From: HGM11416 sp034104345
GTDB taxonomy: Bacteria; Bacillota; Clostridia; Christensenellales; Borkfalkiaceae
Direction: 5' to 3'
DNA length: 64,000 nt
Assembly: GCA_034104345.1 (NCBI GenBank)
Contig: JAXEDY010000015.1
Coordinates: forward strand, 1-64,000
Every line of letters begins with the position of its first letter. The stretch's first letter is position 1. The notes under the pieces were generated by a model that saw only the letters and a list, made by a program, of their open reading frames with translations, made no database searches and was not told the origin of the DNA. This document shows, piece after piece, positions 8,987-17,290 of this stretch. The position numbers were made by a program, and so were the translations under genes.

Positions 8987-9090
8987 CCTTAAATTTAAAG
9001 CGGTTGCCGCGAATAAAAGCCAAGTTTTCACGCATTGGATAATTTAATGACTGTTTGGGGTATAATTTAGCGGTTTTTGCTTTTATTTAA

Positions 9091-9119
9091 TTGACAAAAA
9101 TTTATAGTTGGTTTAAAAT
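9091..9119 (+). promoter_or_regulatory. Promoter of the 469-residue surface protein gene
   Basis: TTGACA at 9091-9096 is followed after 17 bp by TAAAAT at 9114-9119. The overlapping TATAAT at 9119-9124 would give an unfavourable 22-bp spacer. Confidence 0.75.
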
Positions 9120-9231
9120 ATAATAGATTAAAATGATAATATGCGCTTGCTGTCGTTATTTTTAAAAGCGGTGCGCTGAAATCATCAGAATATCACCAGA
9201 AGAACGTAAAGAGATTAGGAGTTTCGTTATT

Positions 9232-10641
9232 ATGAAAATCAAGAAATTGTCCTTATTTTTCGCGGCGGTTTTAGCCGTCGTGTGTCTTGCCTCCGTTCCG
9301 GTTTCGTATAAGCCGGTCAAGGCGGCGTCGTCTACCGCAGACTTTGTCGGCGGCTACGACGAATATAAAGCGGATTACATCGTTAAAAAAGTAACCGCGA
9401 AAAACGGCGTTACCCTTACCGAAAAAGATTCCGACGGCAATACTATCAAATATTATTTTGATTACGCCGTAGCGGGAACGAGCGATTACAGCAAAGAAGC
9501 CGAAGTAAGTTCTTCGTCGCGCGTTACGTTCAAACAAAACCCCGCAAAAGGCAGCAAAGTTGCGATGGCGCTCCGCGTGTTCACCAAAAACGGCGACGCG
9601 GCAGACTATTCGTGCATGGGCGGCAGAAGTTCGCTTCCTTTCTACGTCGTTAACAAAGAAGCCAACGAAAATTCGATAAGTTACGCTACCGATTTGGCTG
9701 TTTTAAACGCTTATAACGATGCAATAAAGAGCAAGCTCGAAAATAAAAAACTCGGCGAAAACTTCTATTATCCCGATTTCGAAGTAGAAGTTTCGGGCGC
9801 GAAAAAAAGTTTGGTCGCATCCGACCTTTACGACGTAAACGACCTTAGAAAAACCGTTTACTATGCAAAAGCTTCGAGTTCTTCGTTCACTTCGACCACG
9901 AGTTCTTATTTTAAACTTTCGGACGTAGGCTCTTATAAATTCTATATACTATTCGAAGACTATGCGAAAACGAGTGCTTTTGTAGATATTAACGAAAAAG
10001 ACGACGACGGCAATGCCGTTTACGAACGCAAAATTGTAAACGAAGTTGAAGGTTTTTACGATAAATCGAACAAGCTCGTGGTTCCGATATTCACGTTTAC
10101 GGTTGAAAAAGGCAAAGCACCCGAAATTACCGTAAAGAGCAAATCGCCCAACGGATATTTCGGTTTGAAATATGAAGTAGAAAGCTTTACCGTTGTTACC
10201 GCAGGCAGCAACGAAGCCAAAAAATACGAACTTTATTTCAGCACCAAAGATCTTTCGCAAGACTTAGGAGACGCGTTTGCCAACGCGTGGGATGTCGTCA
10301 GAACGCAGGCAACCGACGTTACCGACGACGAAGAAATCAACTTTAATTCTTCGGCTCTTACGTTCACCCCGAAAAAACAAGCAGGTTATTACTACGTTAT
10401 TTGCAGCGTATCCGATGAAAACGGCAGCGCAATCAAAGTTTGTAACCCCATCGCCGTTAAAGAAGGTTTCAGCGAAGTAAAACGCGCGTTCGACTTCGGC
10501 GCGTTTATGAAAACCAATTATCTCTCGATAATTTTCCTTTCAATCGCGCTTCTTTCGGCAATAGGCATCGTTCTGCTGATATTCGTTAAACCCAAAGATA
10601 AAACTGCCGACGAGAACGTAGATCCCGTCGCTAAAAAGTAA
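9232..10641 (+). CDS. Secreted, C-terminally membrane-anchored protein of unknown function
   Basis: The 469-residue protein starts with a classical signal peptide (residues 1-31, ending VSYKPVKAAS). It ends with a single hydrophobic segment, YLSIIFLSIALLSAIGIVLLI, about residues 430-452, then a short Lys/Asp-rich cytoplasmic tail. The extracellular part is rich in Lys, Ser and acidic residues and looks like a set of beta-sandwich modules; FKLSDVGSYKFYILFEDYAK and FTPKKQAGYYYVICSVSDENG resemble Ig-like edges. I do not recognise the family. No LPXTG motif is present. TAGGAG is 11 bp before ATG 9232; the gene has its own promoter and terminator, so it is monocistronic. The architecture resembles the larger minus-strand product at 12614-15796. 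Confidence 0.8.
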   Translation: MKIKKLSLFFAAVLAVVCLASVPVSYKPVKAASSTADFVGGYDEYKADYIVKKVTAKNGVTLTEKDSDGNTIKYYFDYAVAGTSDYSKEAEVSSSSRVTFKQNPAKGSKVAMALRVFTKNGDAADYSCMGGRSSLPFYVVNKEANENSISYATDLAVLNAYNDAIKSKLENKKLGENFYYPDFEVEVSGAKKSLVASDLYDVNDLRKTVYYAKASSSSFTSTTSSYFKLSDVGSYKFYILFEDYAKTSAFVDINEKDDDGNAVYERKIVNEVEGFYDKSNKLVVPIFTFTVEKGKAPEITVKSKSPNGYFGLKYEVESFTVVTAGSNEAKKYELYFSTKDLSQDLGDAFANAWDVVRTQATDVTDDEEINFNSSALTFTPKKQAGYYYVICSVSDENGSAIKVCNPIAVKEGFSEVKRAFDFGAFMKTNYLSIIFLSIALLSAIGIVLLIFVKPKDKTADENVDPVAKK

Positions 10642-10657
10642 TTTTAAAAAATGCGTT

Positions 10658-10694
10658 TCGGGCGGGAGTAATTTTGCTTCCGCCCGATTTTTTT
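10658..10694 (+). terminator. Rho-independent terminator after the surface protein gene
   Basis: The stem TCGGGCGGGAG with CTTCCGCCCGA is followed by seven T residues, 17 bp after the stop codon. Confidence 0.92.
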
Positions 10695-10822
10695 AACAAA
10701 GGCACGTTTAATTCTGCAAATTACGGTCACAACAAAAAACTTGCTCCGATATATTTTTGTTTAAATTAAATCCGGCATAGCCGTTAATGCCGCTATAAAA
10801 CGGCATTTAAACACAAAACGAT

Positions 10823-11890
10823 ATGAAAGAAATCGATTTAAAAAACTTAAATTCACGCGTTTTAATAGGCGACAACGCAATAAAATCTCTTGCCGATATA
10901 ATCGGTTTAAACGCGAAAAATCGCGGTGACGTAAGCGATTTTAAAAAACTTAAAGTTGCGCTTGTTTACACCAAAAATTTAAGCGAAAACGTTGAAAACG
11001 CGCTTAAAACCGAACTGTCGCGCTTTGATTTTTATTCGTTTAAAATCAAAGACGGCGAGAAAATTAAAAACGCCGAATGGGCGGGGCTTATTACCGAGTT
11101 TTTGGCGGTGAACGGATTTAAGCGCTGCGACGTTTTGGTTGCGGCGGGCGGCGGCACCATTTGCGATTTGTGCGGGTTTGTTGCAAGCGTTTATATGCGC
11201 GGCATAACCTATTACAATCTGCCCACAACGCTTTTATGCGCCGTAGACGCGTGCGTCGGCGGTAAAACGGCGGTGGATATTCCGCACGTTAAAAACGGCT
11301 GGGGAACCTTTTATCAGCCCGCGGCTACGATAGTAGATACTTCCGTAATTAAGAACTTAAACGGCGACGCATTTTTCGGCGGAGTTTCCGAAATCGTTAA
11401 ATACGCGCTTATTTCAAAAGATTTTTGCAAATATTTAAACGGTTTTAACTGCGCCGAAGATTTAAAAAACGACCTTGAAAACCTTATTTATAAAGCGCTT
11501 GAAATAAAAGTTGAACTTGTTTTAAAAGACGAGCGCGACGAAAACGAGCGTAAGATTTTAAACTTAGGTCATACTGTCGCGCACGCGTTAGAGCAAAACA
11601 GCAACTATAAAATGACGCACGGCGAAGCGGTAAGCAAAGGCATTTTTTCTGAAAGCGCAATTTCGTATATCACGGGGCGATTAAGCGAAAAAAACTTTTT
11701 AACCGTCGTAGATATGCTTATAAAATTCGTGCCGAAATTCTGCCCCGAAAAAAATGTTAATAAGTATATTCCGTTTATGCGTTTCGATAAAAAAAATTCG
11801 GGCGCGAAAATAACTTTTGCGCTTGCCACCGATAGCGGCGTAAAACTTTGCGCTTTTTCCGAAAGCGAACTTAACGTTTTGTTGCGCTGA
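10823..11890 (+). CDS. aroB: 3-dehydroquinate synthase (AroB-like)
   Basis: The 355-residue protein belongs to the NAD- and metal-dependent dehydroquinate synthase family, second step of the shikimate pathway. Visible motifs are DVLVAAGGGTICDLCGFVAS (NAD-binding region, near residue 105), PTTLLCAVDACVGGKTAVD (family consensus PTTLLAQVDSSVGGKTGVN), KNGWGTFYQP, GGVSEIVKYALI with the conserved lysine, and the metal ligands in NLGHTVAHALE and THGEAVSKG. Several consensus positions differ (ACVGGKTAVD), so a related sugar-phosphate cyclase cannot be fully excluded. No other shikimate gene is adjacent. A small hairpin (ATGCCG/CGGCAT, 10788-10806) sits just before the gene. Confidence 0.85.
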   Translation: MKEIDLKNLNSRVLIGDNAIKSLADIIGLNAKNRGDVSDFKKLKVALVYTKNLSENVENALKTELSRFDFYSFKIKDGEKIKNAEWAGLITEFLAVNGFKRCDVLVAAGGGTICDLCGFVASVYMRGITYYNLPTTLLCAVDACVGGKTAVDIPHVKNGWGTFYQPAATIVDTSVIKNLNGDAFFGGVSEIVKYALISKDFCKYLNGFNCAEDLKNDLENLIYKALEIKVELVLKDERDENERKILNLGHTVAHALEQNSNYKMTHGEAVSKGIFSESAISYITGRLSEKNFLTVVDMLIKFVPKFCPEKNVNKYIPFMRFDKKNSGAKITFALATDSGVKLCAFSESELNVLLR

Positions 11891-11955
11891 TATTTATCGC
11901 AGATATTTGCGCGTTATCCGGCGAAAAAACAAAAAACGCTGCTTATTTATTGTTT

Positions 11956-12471
11956 ATGAAAAACTTCATTATAAAATTAGAAAACAAATGCCCCAAGTTT
12001 TGCGAAGCGTTCAGGTTTTTGCTTATCGGCGGATTTGCCACGCTTTTAGATATGCTTGTTATGGCTTGCGTTATCTATTTTCCCAACGCCGAACTGTTCG
12101 ACAATAAGTTTATAAACGTGTTTCTATATAAAGAAGCGGCAAGTGCGTTTTGGGTGACTTTCGGCACGGCTACGGGTTTTGTTTCGGGACTTTTGTTCAA
12201 CTATGCGTTCTCGGTAATATTCGTTTATAAGGGGGATAACAGGTCGGCGAAAACGGGTAAAGGTTTTATGCTTTTCGTGTTGTTTTCGCTAATAGGGCTG
12301 CTTATTCAAACGGTCGGGGTTTACGTCGGTTATGAAATTTTAAATATAAACGAATGGGTAGTTAAAATTATTTTGGTTTTCGTGGTTTTAATTTTTAATT
12401 ATTACACGCGTAAAAAATTCATTTTTAAAGGCGAAAAACAGAGTTTTGGCGACGAAAACAAAGACGATTGA
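11956..12471 (+). CDS. GtrA-family membrane protein
   Basis: The 171-residue protein has four predicted membrane segments. It shows the GtrA hallmarks: an N-terminal FRFLLIGGFATLLDMLV, a middle GFVSGLLFNYAFSVIFVY, and a C-terminal FVVLIFNYYTRKKFIFKG. GtrA proteins are thought to help move lipid-linked sugars across the membrane during surface-polymer glycosylation; no glycosyltransferase gene is next to it. ATG 11956 is chosen because MKNFIIKLENKC precedes the first helix in the usual way; a TTG six bases upstream adds two residues. No clear ribosome-binding site. It lies 65 bp after aroB and may be cotranscribed. Confidence 0.88.
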   Translation: MKNFIIKLENKCPKFCEAFRFLLIGGFATLLDMLVMACVIYFPNAELFDNKFINVFLYKEAASAFWVTFGTATGFVSGLLFNYAFSVIFVYKGDNRSAKTGKGFMLFVLFSLIGLLIQTVGVYVGYEILNINEWVVKIILVFVVLIFNYYTRKKFIFKGEKQSFGDENKDD

Positions 12472-12503
12472 TCGTGGAGTAAAATAGAATATTATATTGC
12501 GAA

Positions 12504-12532
12504 AAACGTAGGGGAGACCATCGATATCCTGC
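12504..12532. repeat. Dispersed repeat AAACGTAGGGGAGACCATCG, copy 1
   Basis: The segment matches 39422-39450 closely (AAACGTAGGGGAGGCCATCG, then TCTCCCGC there and TATCCTGC here). It can form a partial hairpin (GGGGA...TCCT). It is intergenic and noncoding. Confidence 0.6.
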
Positions 12533-12557
12533 ATGTTTTATGAAATAACAGGCAACA

Positions 12558-12590
12558 AAAAAGCGGAAAGCAATTTGCTTTCCGCTTTTT
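12558..12590. terminator. Bidirectional terminator between convergent genes
   Basis: AAAAAGCGGAAAGCAA pairs with TTGCTTTCCGCTTTTT, with a run of A on the left and T on the right. It can end both the GtrA transcript and the minus-strand surface protein transcript. Confidence 0.9.
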
Positions 12591-12613
12591 ATATGTTGTG
12601 GTGAAATATTTAA

Positions 12614-15600
12614 TTATTCTGCTTTGTTGTCGTCTGCCGCAGGAGCATCGGCTTTTTCTTCGGTTGCCTCCGCGGTTTCGGCAGGCGTTTCGCTTGCTTC
12701 GGGAACTTCCGCAGATTCTTCAACTACTTCGTTTTCCGGTTCAACCGCTTCGTTTTCATCGGGCTCGACGTTATTTTCCATATTGTCGTAGTCGTAAGGT
12801 TTAACTTCGGCTTGTTCTTCGGCTTCGTCGTCGGGATTATCATCGACTGCCGCTTTGCTTGCCGATTTTACCTTTTTGTCGGCTATTGCGGCGTGCGCTT
12901 TGTCGCGGCTGTCGCGGTTATAATAGGTTTTTGTAACCGCTTTGTTTTTGCCCGATTTTTTAACGATCATTTTGACAAGAACTATCACAAGAAGAACAAT
13001 CAATACGGCGGCGATTATAATAGAAGTTATCTGAAGAGCCCAACTGAACGATTGATCGTCGTTGGTGTCGGTAGACGAATCGCTCGAAGACTCGTCGGAC
13101 GTAACGCCTGCGGTTCTTTTATCTACTTCGTGCGTAACGTCGATGGTTTCGAACGTACCAACGATAGCTTTGCTGTTTTTATAAACGGTGAATACTGCGC
13201 TTTCGTCGTAAGTGATGGTCTTTTCGGAATATTTCTTACCGGTAAGGCTGTTCGTAAGCGAGCCTTTATCGTCGTCGTATTTGATGACCGTGGGCTTTCT
13301 GGTATAGTTGGTAACTTCGGCGGTTTCGTCGCCGTCGCCTTCATAATTGTTGAAAAGTTCGGTTTTAAAATCCTCGATATCAACGGTGGTTTTCGAAACA
13401 GAATCGAACAGAACAACGCCGCTTGATTTGGTTTCGCCGTCGCGCGAACCGTTAAAGAGTTCGATGCGAACGTTCTTCGACGAATTGCCGGTTGTTACCA
13501 CGAAACGAACGATATACCAACCGTCGTCGGTAATCGACTGATAGCCCGAAGTAACTTCGGTTGCAAAGGGCTTGTTAACTGCGGCTACGTCGTCGTAAGC
13601 CTCGCCGTTTACAGCGAGCATTCCGAATCCGTCGAGTGCGTTGGCGTCGGCAAGATATACAAACGCTTTGGCGTCGCCCAAAGTTTTAACCTTAACGGTG
13701 AAAAGGGTGGTGGTGTTAGCCGCAAGAGTTTGCGATTCGCCGTAGAAGCCGTAACTCGTAGCGGCGGTGTTGTTTATAATAAGGGGTTGTAAATATTTGT
13801 TGGTTGAATTGTATTTACCGAGTTTTTTAATTTCGGCAATCTGCGCGTCGGTAAGTTTTGCCGAGTTACCGCTTGCAAGTTTTTCGGTGTTGATAACGCC
13901 CGCAATCGAGTTTTCGTCGACGTAAACGTTGTCGCTATTACCGCCTACCGCAACCGAGCCGCCCTTAACGCCCTTATAACCGATTACGTTTTTGGCAACG
14001 CCGTTTTTAATCTCGAGCGCGTCTGCAACGGAATAAGCGAAACCGTAAGAATCGGTGCTTTCGTCGTCGCCTTTAACGCCGTTCGGAAGGTCTGCCGTAA
14101 GGCTTACTTTAACCGCGTCGGAAGTGTTTGCATAGTTATATTCGCTTTCGGTAAGTTCTTTTGCTTCGAAGTTGGCGATTACGAAGAAGCCTTTTGCTTT
14201 TTTCCAGTTGTCGCCGTCGTTGTTACCGAACGAGAAAGTGAGCGAAAAGTTTCTTGCAGCGGGCGACGCTTCGGCTGCGTCGATGGTGTTCGAAACTAAA
14301 ACCGTATATCTGCGCCAGCCGTTGTTGTCTTCGTTTTCGTAACCGTCGGTGCAGACGTTATCGGCAACCGAAGTGGTCTTCTTGTCGGTTTCTAAGGTGC
14401 CGGTTTTGCCGAGATCGTTTACGGTAATGGTAAGACCGGTTCTGGTTTTAACTTCGAGCGAAGATTTAACGAAGAACGTATATGCGTAATATTTGCCCGA
14501 ACCTACTACGAACGGAGAAGTGGTATATTCGAACTTACCGTCGTCGGAATCGGTAGCGGTGTTTTTAATCGCATAAATCGCTTTGCCTTCGCGCGAAAGG
14601 GGAGCAACTACTTTATCGTCGCCTACGAATTCGGTCGCGTTAACTGCGTTTATTGCGGTTGCAACGCTTACGTCGCTGCCGTTTAAGTCGGCTTTACCGC
14701 CTACAACGCTGCCGCCGAAGTTAACGCTTGCATAAGAAGCGCCCGCGTGGTTAACGGCGTATACCTTTTCGGCATATTCTTTATCGGCATTGGGTTTGGT
14801 TGTGTTATCGGCTTTTGCTATAAGCGCGCTTTCGCTTGCTTTGTCGCCGTTTGCTTCGAACAGGTTAAAGGTTTTGCTTACGCCCGAAACCTTTGCGAAA
14901 TCGGCCGCCGAAAGTTCGGTGAAATTAACGTCGTCGAAATAAGCGAAACCTTCAACGTATTCGTCTTTAAATTTGCCCGAACCGAAACCTAAGCCTAAAA
15001 TTACTTTAAACGAAGAATCGGTAAGGTCGTTCGCCGTAAGATAGAAAGTGTATTTAACCCATTCGCCCTTGGTGTCGATATTTTTGATAACGACGGGGTT
15101 AAGCGACGACGAAACGGTATTTTCGATAGCGACGTATGCGCCGAAATCGCTTGCGTTATAAGCCGATTTAAGCCCATAGGTTTTTACCCAAAGCGAAATT
15201 TTACCGTATTTGCCTTTTGTAAGCGAAAGTGAAGAACTCGACGTAAATTTTTGCGCGGTGCCTTCGCCGGCGTCGCCCGTGGCGTTGTGGATCATAAGGA
15301 CTTTGTCCCCTTTCATGGGGAGCTTGTCGTCGTTTACGGTTTTACCGCTTTCGTTACGAACGACGTATTCGCCTTCTTTAACGAGAGAACTATAATAGGG
15401 GGTTTGCGGATTGTAATAAGTTCCGTCTTCGAGTTTTGCAAAGCCCGCTTTCTCGGCAATTTCGTTATAAGCGGTTTCGTCGGTGTTGATTATGCCCGAA
15501 GAATATGTAGACGACGGAGCATAAGACGAATTATACGAATCGCGCGTTAACGACCAGCCGATCGACGACGAAACGGGGAAGTTTTTCGCTTCGGTTTTAA

Positions 15601-15796
15601 AGGTCGAGAACTCGAAGTCGCCGTTCGTCACCGACTGAACGTCGGTGGGGTAAACAGTTTCGTCTTTTGAAGAAGACGAACTGCTTGAGCCGTTGCTGTT
15701 CGAACAAGCCCCGGTAAAGGCAAGCGAGCAGCAAAGAACGAGCGAAAGAATGAGAACTGTCAGAGTTTTGAAGTTAAACTTGGTTGCTGTTTTCAT
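12614..15796 (-). CDS. Large surface lipoprotein with CBM-like modules and acidic cytoplasmic tail
   Basis: The 1060-residue protein begins with a signal ending in LAFTGAC, a plausible lipoprotein site, followed by a Ser run. Then NGDFEFSTF and several beta-rich segments with Trp/Tyr (GKYGKISLWVKTYG, GEWVKYTFYLTANDL, YYAYTFFVKSSLEVKTRTG, NNGWRRYTVLVSN, DGWYIVRFVVTTGNSSKNVRIELFNG) resemble carbohydrate-binding-module-like jelly rolls. A membrane segment, LQITSIIIAAVLIVLLVIVLV, lies near residue 925. The tail of about 110 residues is strongly acidic (Glu, Ala, Asp). Having both a possible lipobox and a C-terminal helix is odd; one of the two may not be used. A polysaccharide-binding role is inference. 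It is monocistronic, with its own promoter and terminator. Confidence 0.82.
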   Translation of the reverse strand: MKTATKFNFKTLTVLILSLVLCCSLAFTGACSNSNGSSSSSSSKDETVYPTDVQSVTNGDFEFSTFKTEAKNFPVSSSIGWSLTRDSYNSSYAPSSTYSSGIINTDETAYNEIAEKAGFAKLEDGTYYNPQTPYYSSLVKEGEYVVRNESGKTVNDDKLPMKGDKVLMIHNATGDAGEGTAQKFTSSSSLSLTKGKYGKISLWVKTYGLKSAYNASDFGAYVAIENTVSSSLNPVVIKNIDTKGEWVKYTFYLTANDLTDSSFKVILGLGFGSGKFKDEYVEGFAYFDDVNFTELSAADFAKVSGVSKTFNLFEANGDKASESALIAKADNTTKPNADKEYAEKVYAVNHAGASYASVNFGGSVVGGKADLNGSDVSVATAINAVNATEFVGDDKVVAPLSREGKAIYAIKNTATDSDDGKFEYTTSPFVVGSGKYYAYTFFVKSSLEVKTRTGLTITVNDLGKTGTLETDKKTTSVADNVCTDGYENEDNNGWRRYTVLVSNTIDAAEASPAARNFSLTFSFGNNDGDNWKKAKGFFVIANFEAKELTESEYNYANTSDAVKVSLTADLPNGVKGDDESTDSYGFAYSVADALEIKNGVAKNVIGYKGVKGGSVAVGGNSDNVYVDENSIAGVINTEKLASGNSAKLTDAQIAEIKKLGKYNSTNKYLQPLIINNTAATSYGFYGESQTLAANTTTLFTVKVKTLGDAKAFVYLADANALDGFGMLAVNGEAYDDVAAVNKPFATEVTSGYQSITDDGWYIVRFVVTTGNSSKNVRIELFNGSRDGETKSSGVVLFDSVSKTTVDIEDFKTELFNNYEGDGDETAEVTNYTRKPTVIKYDDDKGSLTNSLTGKKYSEKTITYDESAVFTVYKNSKAIVGTFETIDVTHEVDKRTAGVTSDESSSDSSTDTNDDQSFSWALQITSIIIAAVLIVLLVIVLVKMIVKKSGKNKAVTKTYYNRDSRDKAHAAIADKKVKSASKAAVDDNPDDEAEEQAEVKPYDYDNMENNVEPDENEAVEPENEVVEESAEVPEASETPAETAEATEEKADAPAADDNKAE

Positions 15797-15840
15797 ATTT
15801 CACCTTTTTTTGTTTTTGTGTGATAATTAGCACTTTGATT

Positions 15841-15869
15841 ATTATACTATAATTGAAAAGATATTGCAA
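15841..15869 (-). promoter_or_regulatory. Promoter of the 1060-residue surface protein gene
   Basis: On the minus strand TTGCAA (15869-15864) and a perfect TATAAT (15846-15841) are 17 bp apart, about 45 bp before the start codon. Confidence 0.85.
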
Positions 15870-16089
15870 CGCTTTTAAAGGTTTTTTTTGATTTTGACTA
15901 TAATGTTTTTGCGCGCGCCTGCCCATACGCCCGCATGTGCGCGCATGCGCGAGCGAATAGCGGGAAGTTAGTTGGCTAAGGCGCGTTTTTGCGGCGGTTT
16001 TTAAATCAAAAAACGTAAGTTTTCGGGCTGAAAAAAAAGTTCGCCTTAAAAATTTGCCTAAAAATAAAATTATTGCGCAAACTCGTTTT

Positions 16090-16482
16090 ATGGCAGAAAA
16101 CAACGTTTGCGAAAATAAGGAAAACGCAAAAAAACGCCTTTTAATCGAAACGGGCGTGGGCGCTTTGGGCGGCTTTATAAACGGATTTTTCGGCGGCGGG
16201 GGCGGGATGATAATAGTGCCGCTTTTAATTTACGCGCTTAAATACGAACGGAAAAAGGCTCACGCAAGTTGCATTGCGGTTATTTTGCCCGTTACGGTTA
16301 TAAGCGGAATAATTTATCTTTTCGGCGGAAAAATCACTTGGGGTAATTTAATTCCGTCTACGGTCGGTGTGGCGGCGGGCGGCGTTTTGGGCGCGCTTTT
16401 GCTTAAAAAAATAAAGGCAAAAATTTTGGGTTATGCCTTTTGCGTTATTATGATAGTCGCAGGATTTAAAATGATTTTTTAG
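16090..16482 (+). CDS. TauE/SafE (TSUP) half-transporter, first of a pair
   Basis: From ATG 16090 the protein has 130 residues; a TTG at 16054 would add twelve. It carries one copy of the TSUP half-repeat: a GVGALGGFINGFFGGGGGMIIVPLL glycine-rich helix entry at the N-terminus, then VTVISGIIYLFGG and a membrane pair ending in AGFKMIF. Full-length TauE/SafE permeases (anion exporters) have about 250 residues and two such halves. Here the second half is a separate gene at 16593, so a heterodimer is likely. No ribosome-binding site is obvious. The substrate cannot be deduced. Confidence 0.85.
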   Translation: MAENNVCENKENAKKRLLIETGVGALGGFINGFFGGGGGMIIVPLLIYALKYERKKAHASCIAVILPVTVISGIIYLFGGKITWGNLIPSTVGVAAGGVLGALLLKKIKAKILGYAFCVIMIVAGFKMIF

Positions 16483-16512
16483 CAGTCTTTTTTTATGGAA
16501 TAAATAAACCGA

Positions 16513-16543
16513 AAGTGCCGTTAACGGGCTTATATCGGCACTT
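16513..16543. repeat. GTGCCG palindromic element between the TSUP halves, copy 2
   Basis: AAGTGCCG and CGGCACTT form a perfect 8-bp stem around TTAACGGGCTTATAT. It differs by only a few bases from the in-gene copy at 28441-28473. Confidence 0.85.
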
Positions 16544-16592
16544 ATTGCGTTTTTAATCGTTTTTTTTCGGTGATTATCGAAACTTTACATAT

Positions 16593-16964
16593 ATGCTTTT
16601 ATTCTTTTTGTTGTTTTTGGCGGGGTTTTTAAGCGGCGTTCTGGGCGGAATGGGAATGGGCGGCGGAACCGTGCTTATCCCCGCGCTTACCATATTTTTT
16701 TCGATAGGGCAAACCGAAGCGCAGGGAATAAACCTTATAAGTTTTATCCCCATGGCGATAATCGCCGTTATAATACACGCTAAAAACAGGTTGATAAAAT
16801 TTAAAGACGTTTTAAAAATTGCCATTCCTGCATCGGTTTTCGCTTTGAGCGGAAGTTTTTTGGTAAGAGTTATCGAAGGGGATCTGCAAACCAAACTTTT
16901 CGGCGGTTTTCTGGTTATATTGTCTGTTGTTCAATTTTTTATGATAAAAAAAGAAAACGGGTAA
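16593..16964 (+). CDS. TauE/SafE (TSUP) half-transporter, second of a pair
   Basis: The 123-residue protein is a second TSUP half-repeat: LAGFLSGVLGGMGMGGGTVLIPALT at the N-terminus matches the glycine-rich entry of the partner at 16090. It has INLISFIPMAIIAVIIHAKN in the middle and a C-terminal helix LFGGFLVILSVVQFFMI. It starts 110 bp after the first half, across a palindromic repeat. Together the two equal one normal permease, so this looks like a two-subunit transporter rather than two broken genes. Confidence 0.85.
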   Translation: MLLFFLLFLAGFLSGVLGGMGMGGGTVLIPALTIFFSIGQTEAQGINLISFIPMAIIAVIIHAKNRLIKFKDVLKIAIPASVFALSGSFLVRVIEGDLQTKLFGGFLVILSVVQFFMIKKENG

Positions 16965-17290
16965 ATTTTATTTTTATTACTCGTTTTTTATTTGTGCAAA
17001 ATGCCGAACAAAAAAAGAATGAATAATTATTAAAAAATATGAAAAAATCTGTGAAAACCATAGTAAAAGAATGCATAAAAAGAGAAAAACCTCTAAAAGG
17101 AAGTAAACGCTCGGCATTTTAAAAAACAAAAATCGAAAAAGTTGCACAAATTTTTTAAAAACCCCTTTATTTATCTTTAAAAATATGATATAATAACCGC
17201 AGAAAAAATTTCTTGAAAAAAATCATCGGCAAAAGTTCGCGTCTTAAAATCGGCCGCGATATTTTTACGCCGAGGATACGGAGATAAAAA
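16965..17290. other. AT-rich intergenic region with a long-range inverted repeat
   Basis: AAAATGCCGA at 16999-17008 and TCGGCATTTT at 17111-17120 are perfect complements, about 100 nt apart. Between them is a Lys-rich 27-codon frame (ATG 17039 to stop 17122) with no ribosome-binding site, which I do not call as a gene. The rest holds the promoter for the downstream phosphatase gene. Confidence 0.5.
17166..17194 (+). promoter_or_regulatory. Probable promoter of the Ppx/GppA gene
   Basis: A perfect TATAAT at 17189-17194 lies 97 bp before the GTG start. The hexamer 17 bp upstream (TTTATT) is a weak -35. Confidence 0.5.

Noticed and set aside
12812..13426. 204-codon plus-strand frame
   Set aside because: A shadow within the minus-strand surface protein gene, which has promoter, signal peptide and terminator.
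17039..17122. 27-codon Lys-rich frame
   Set aside because: No ribosome-binding site and AT-rich context; too short to support.
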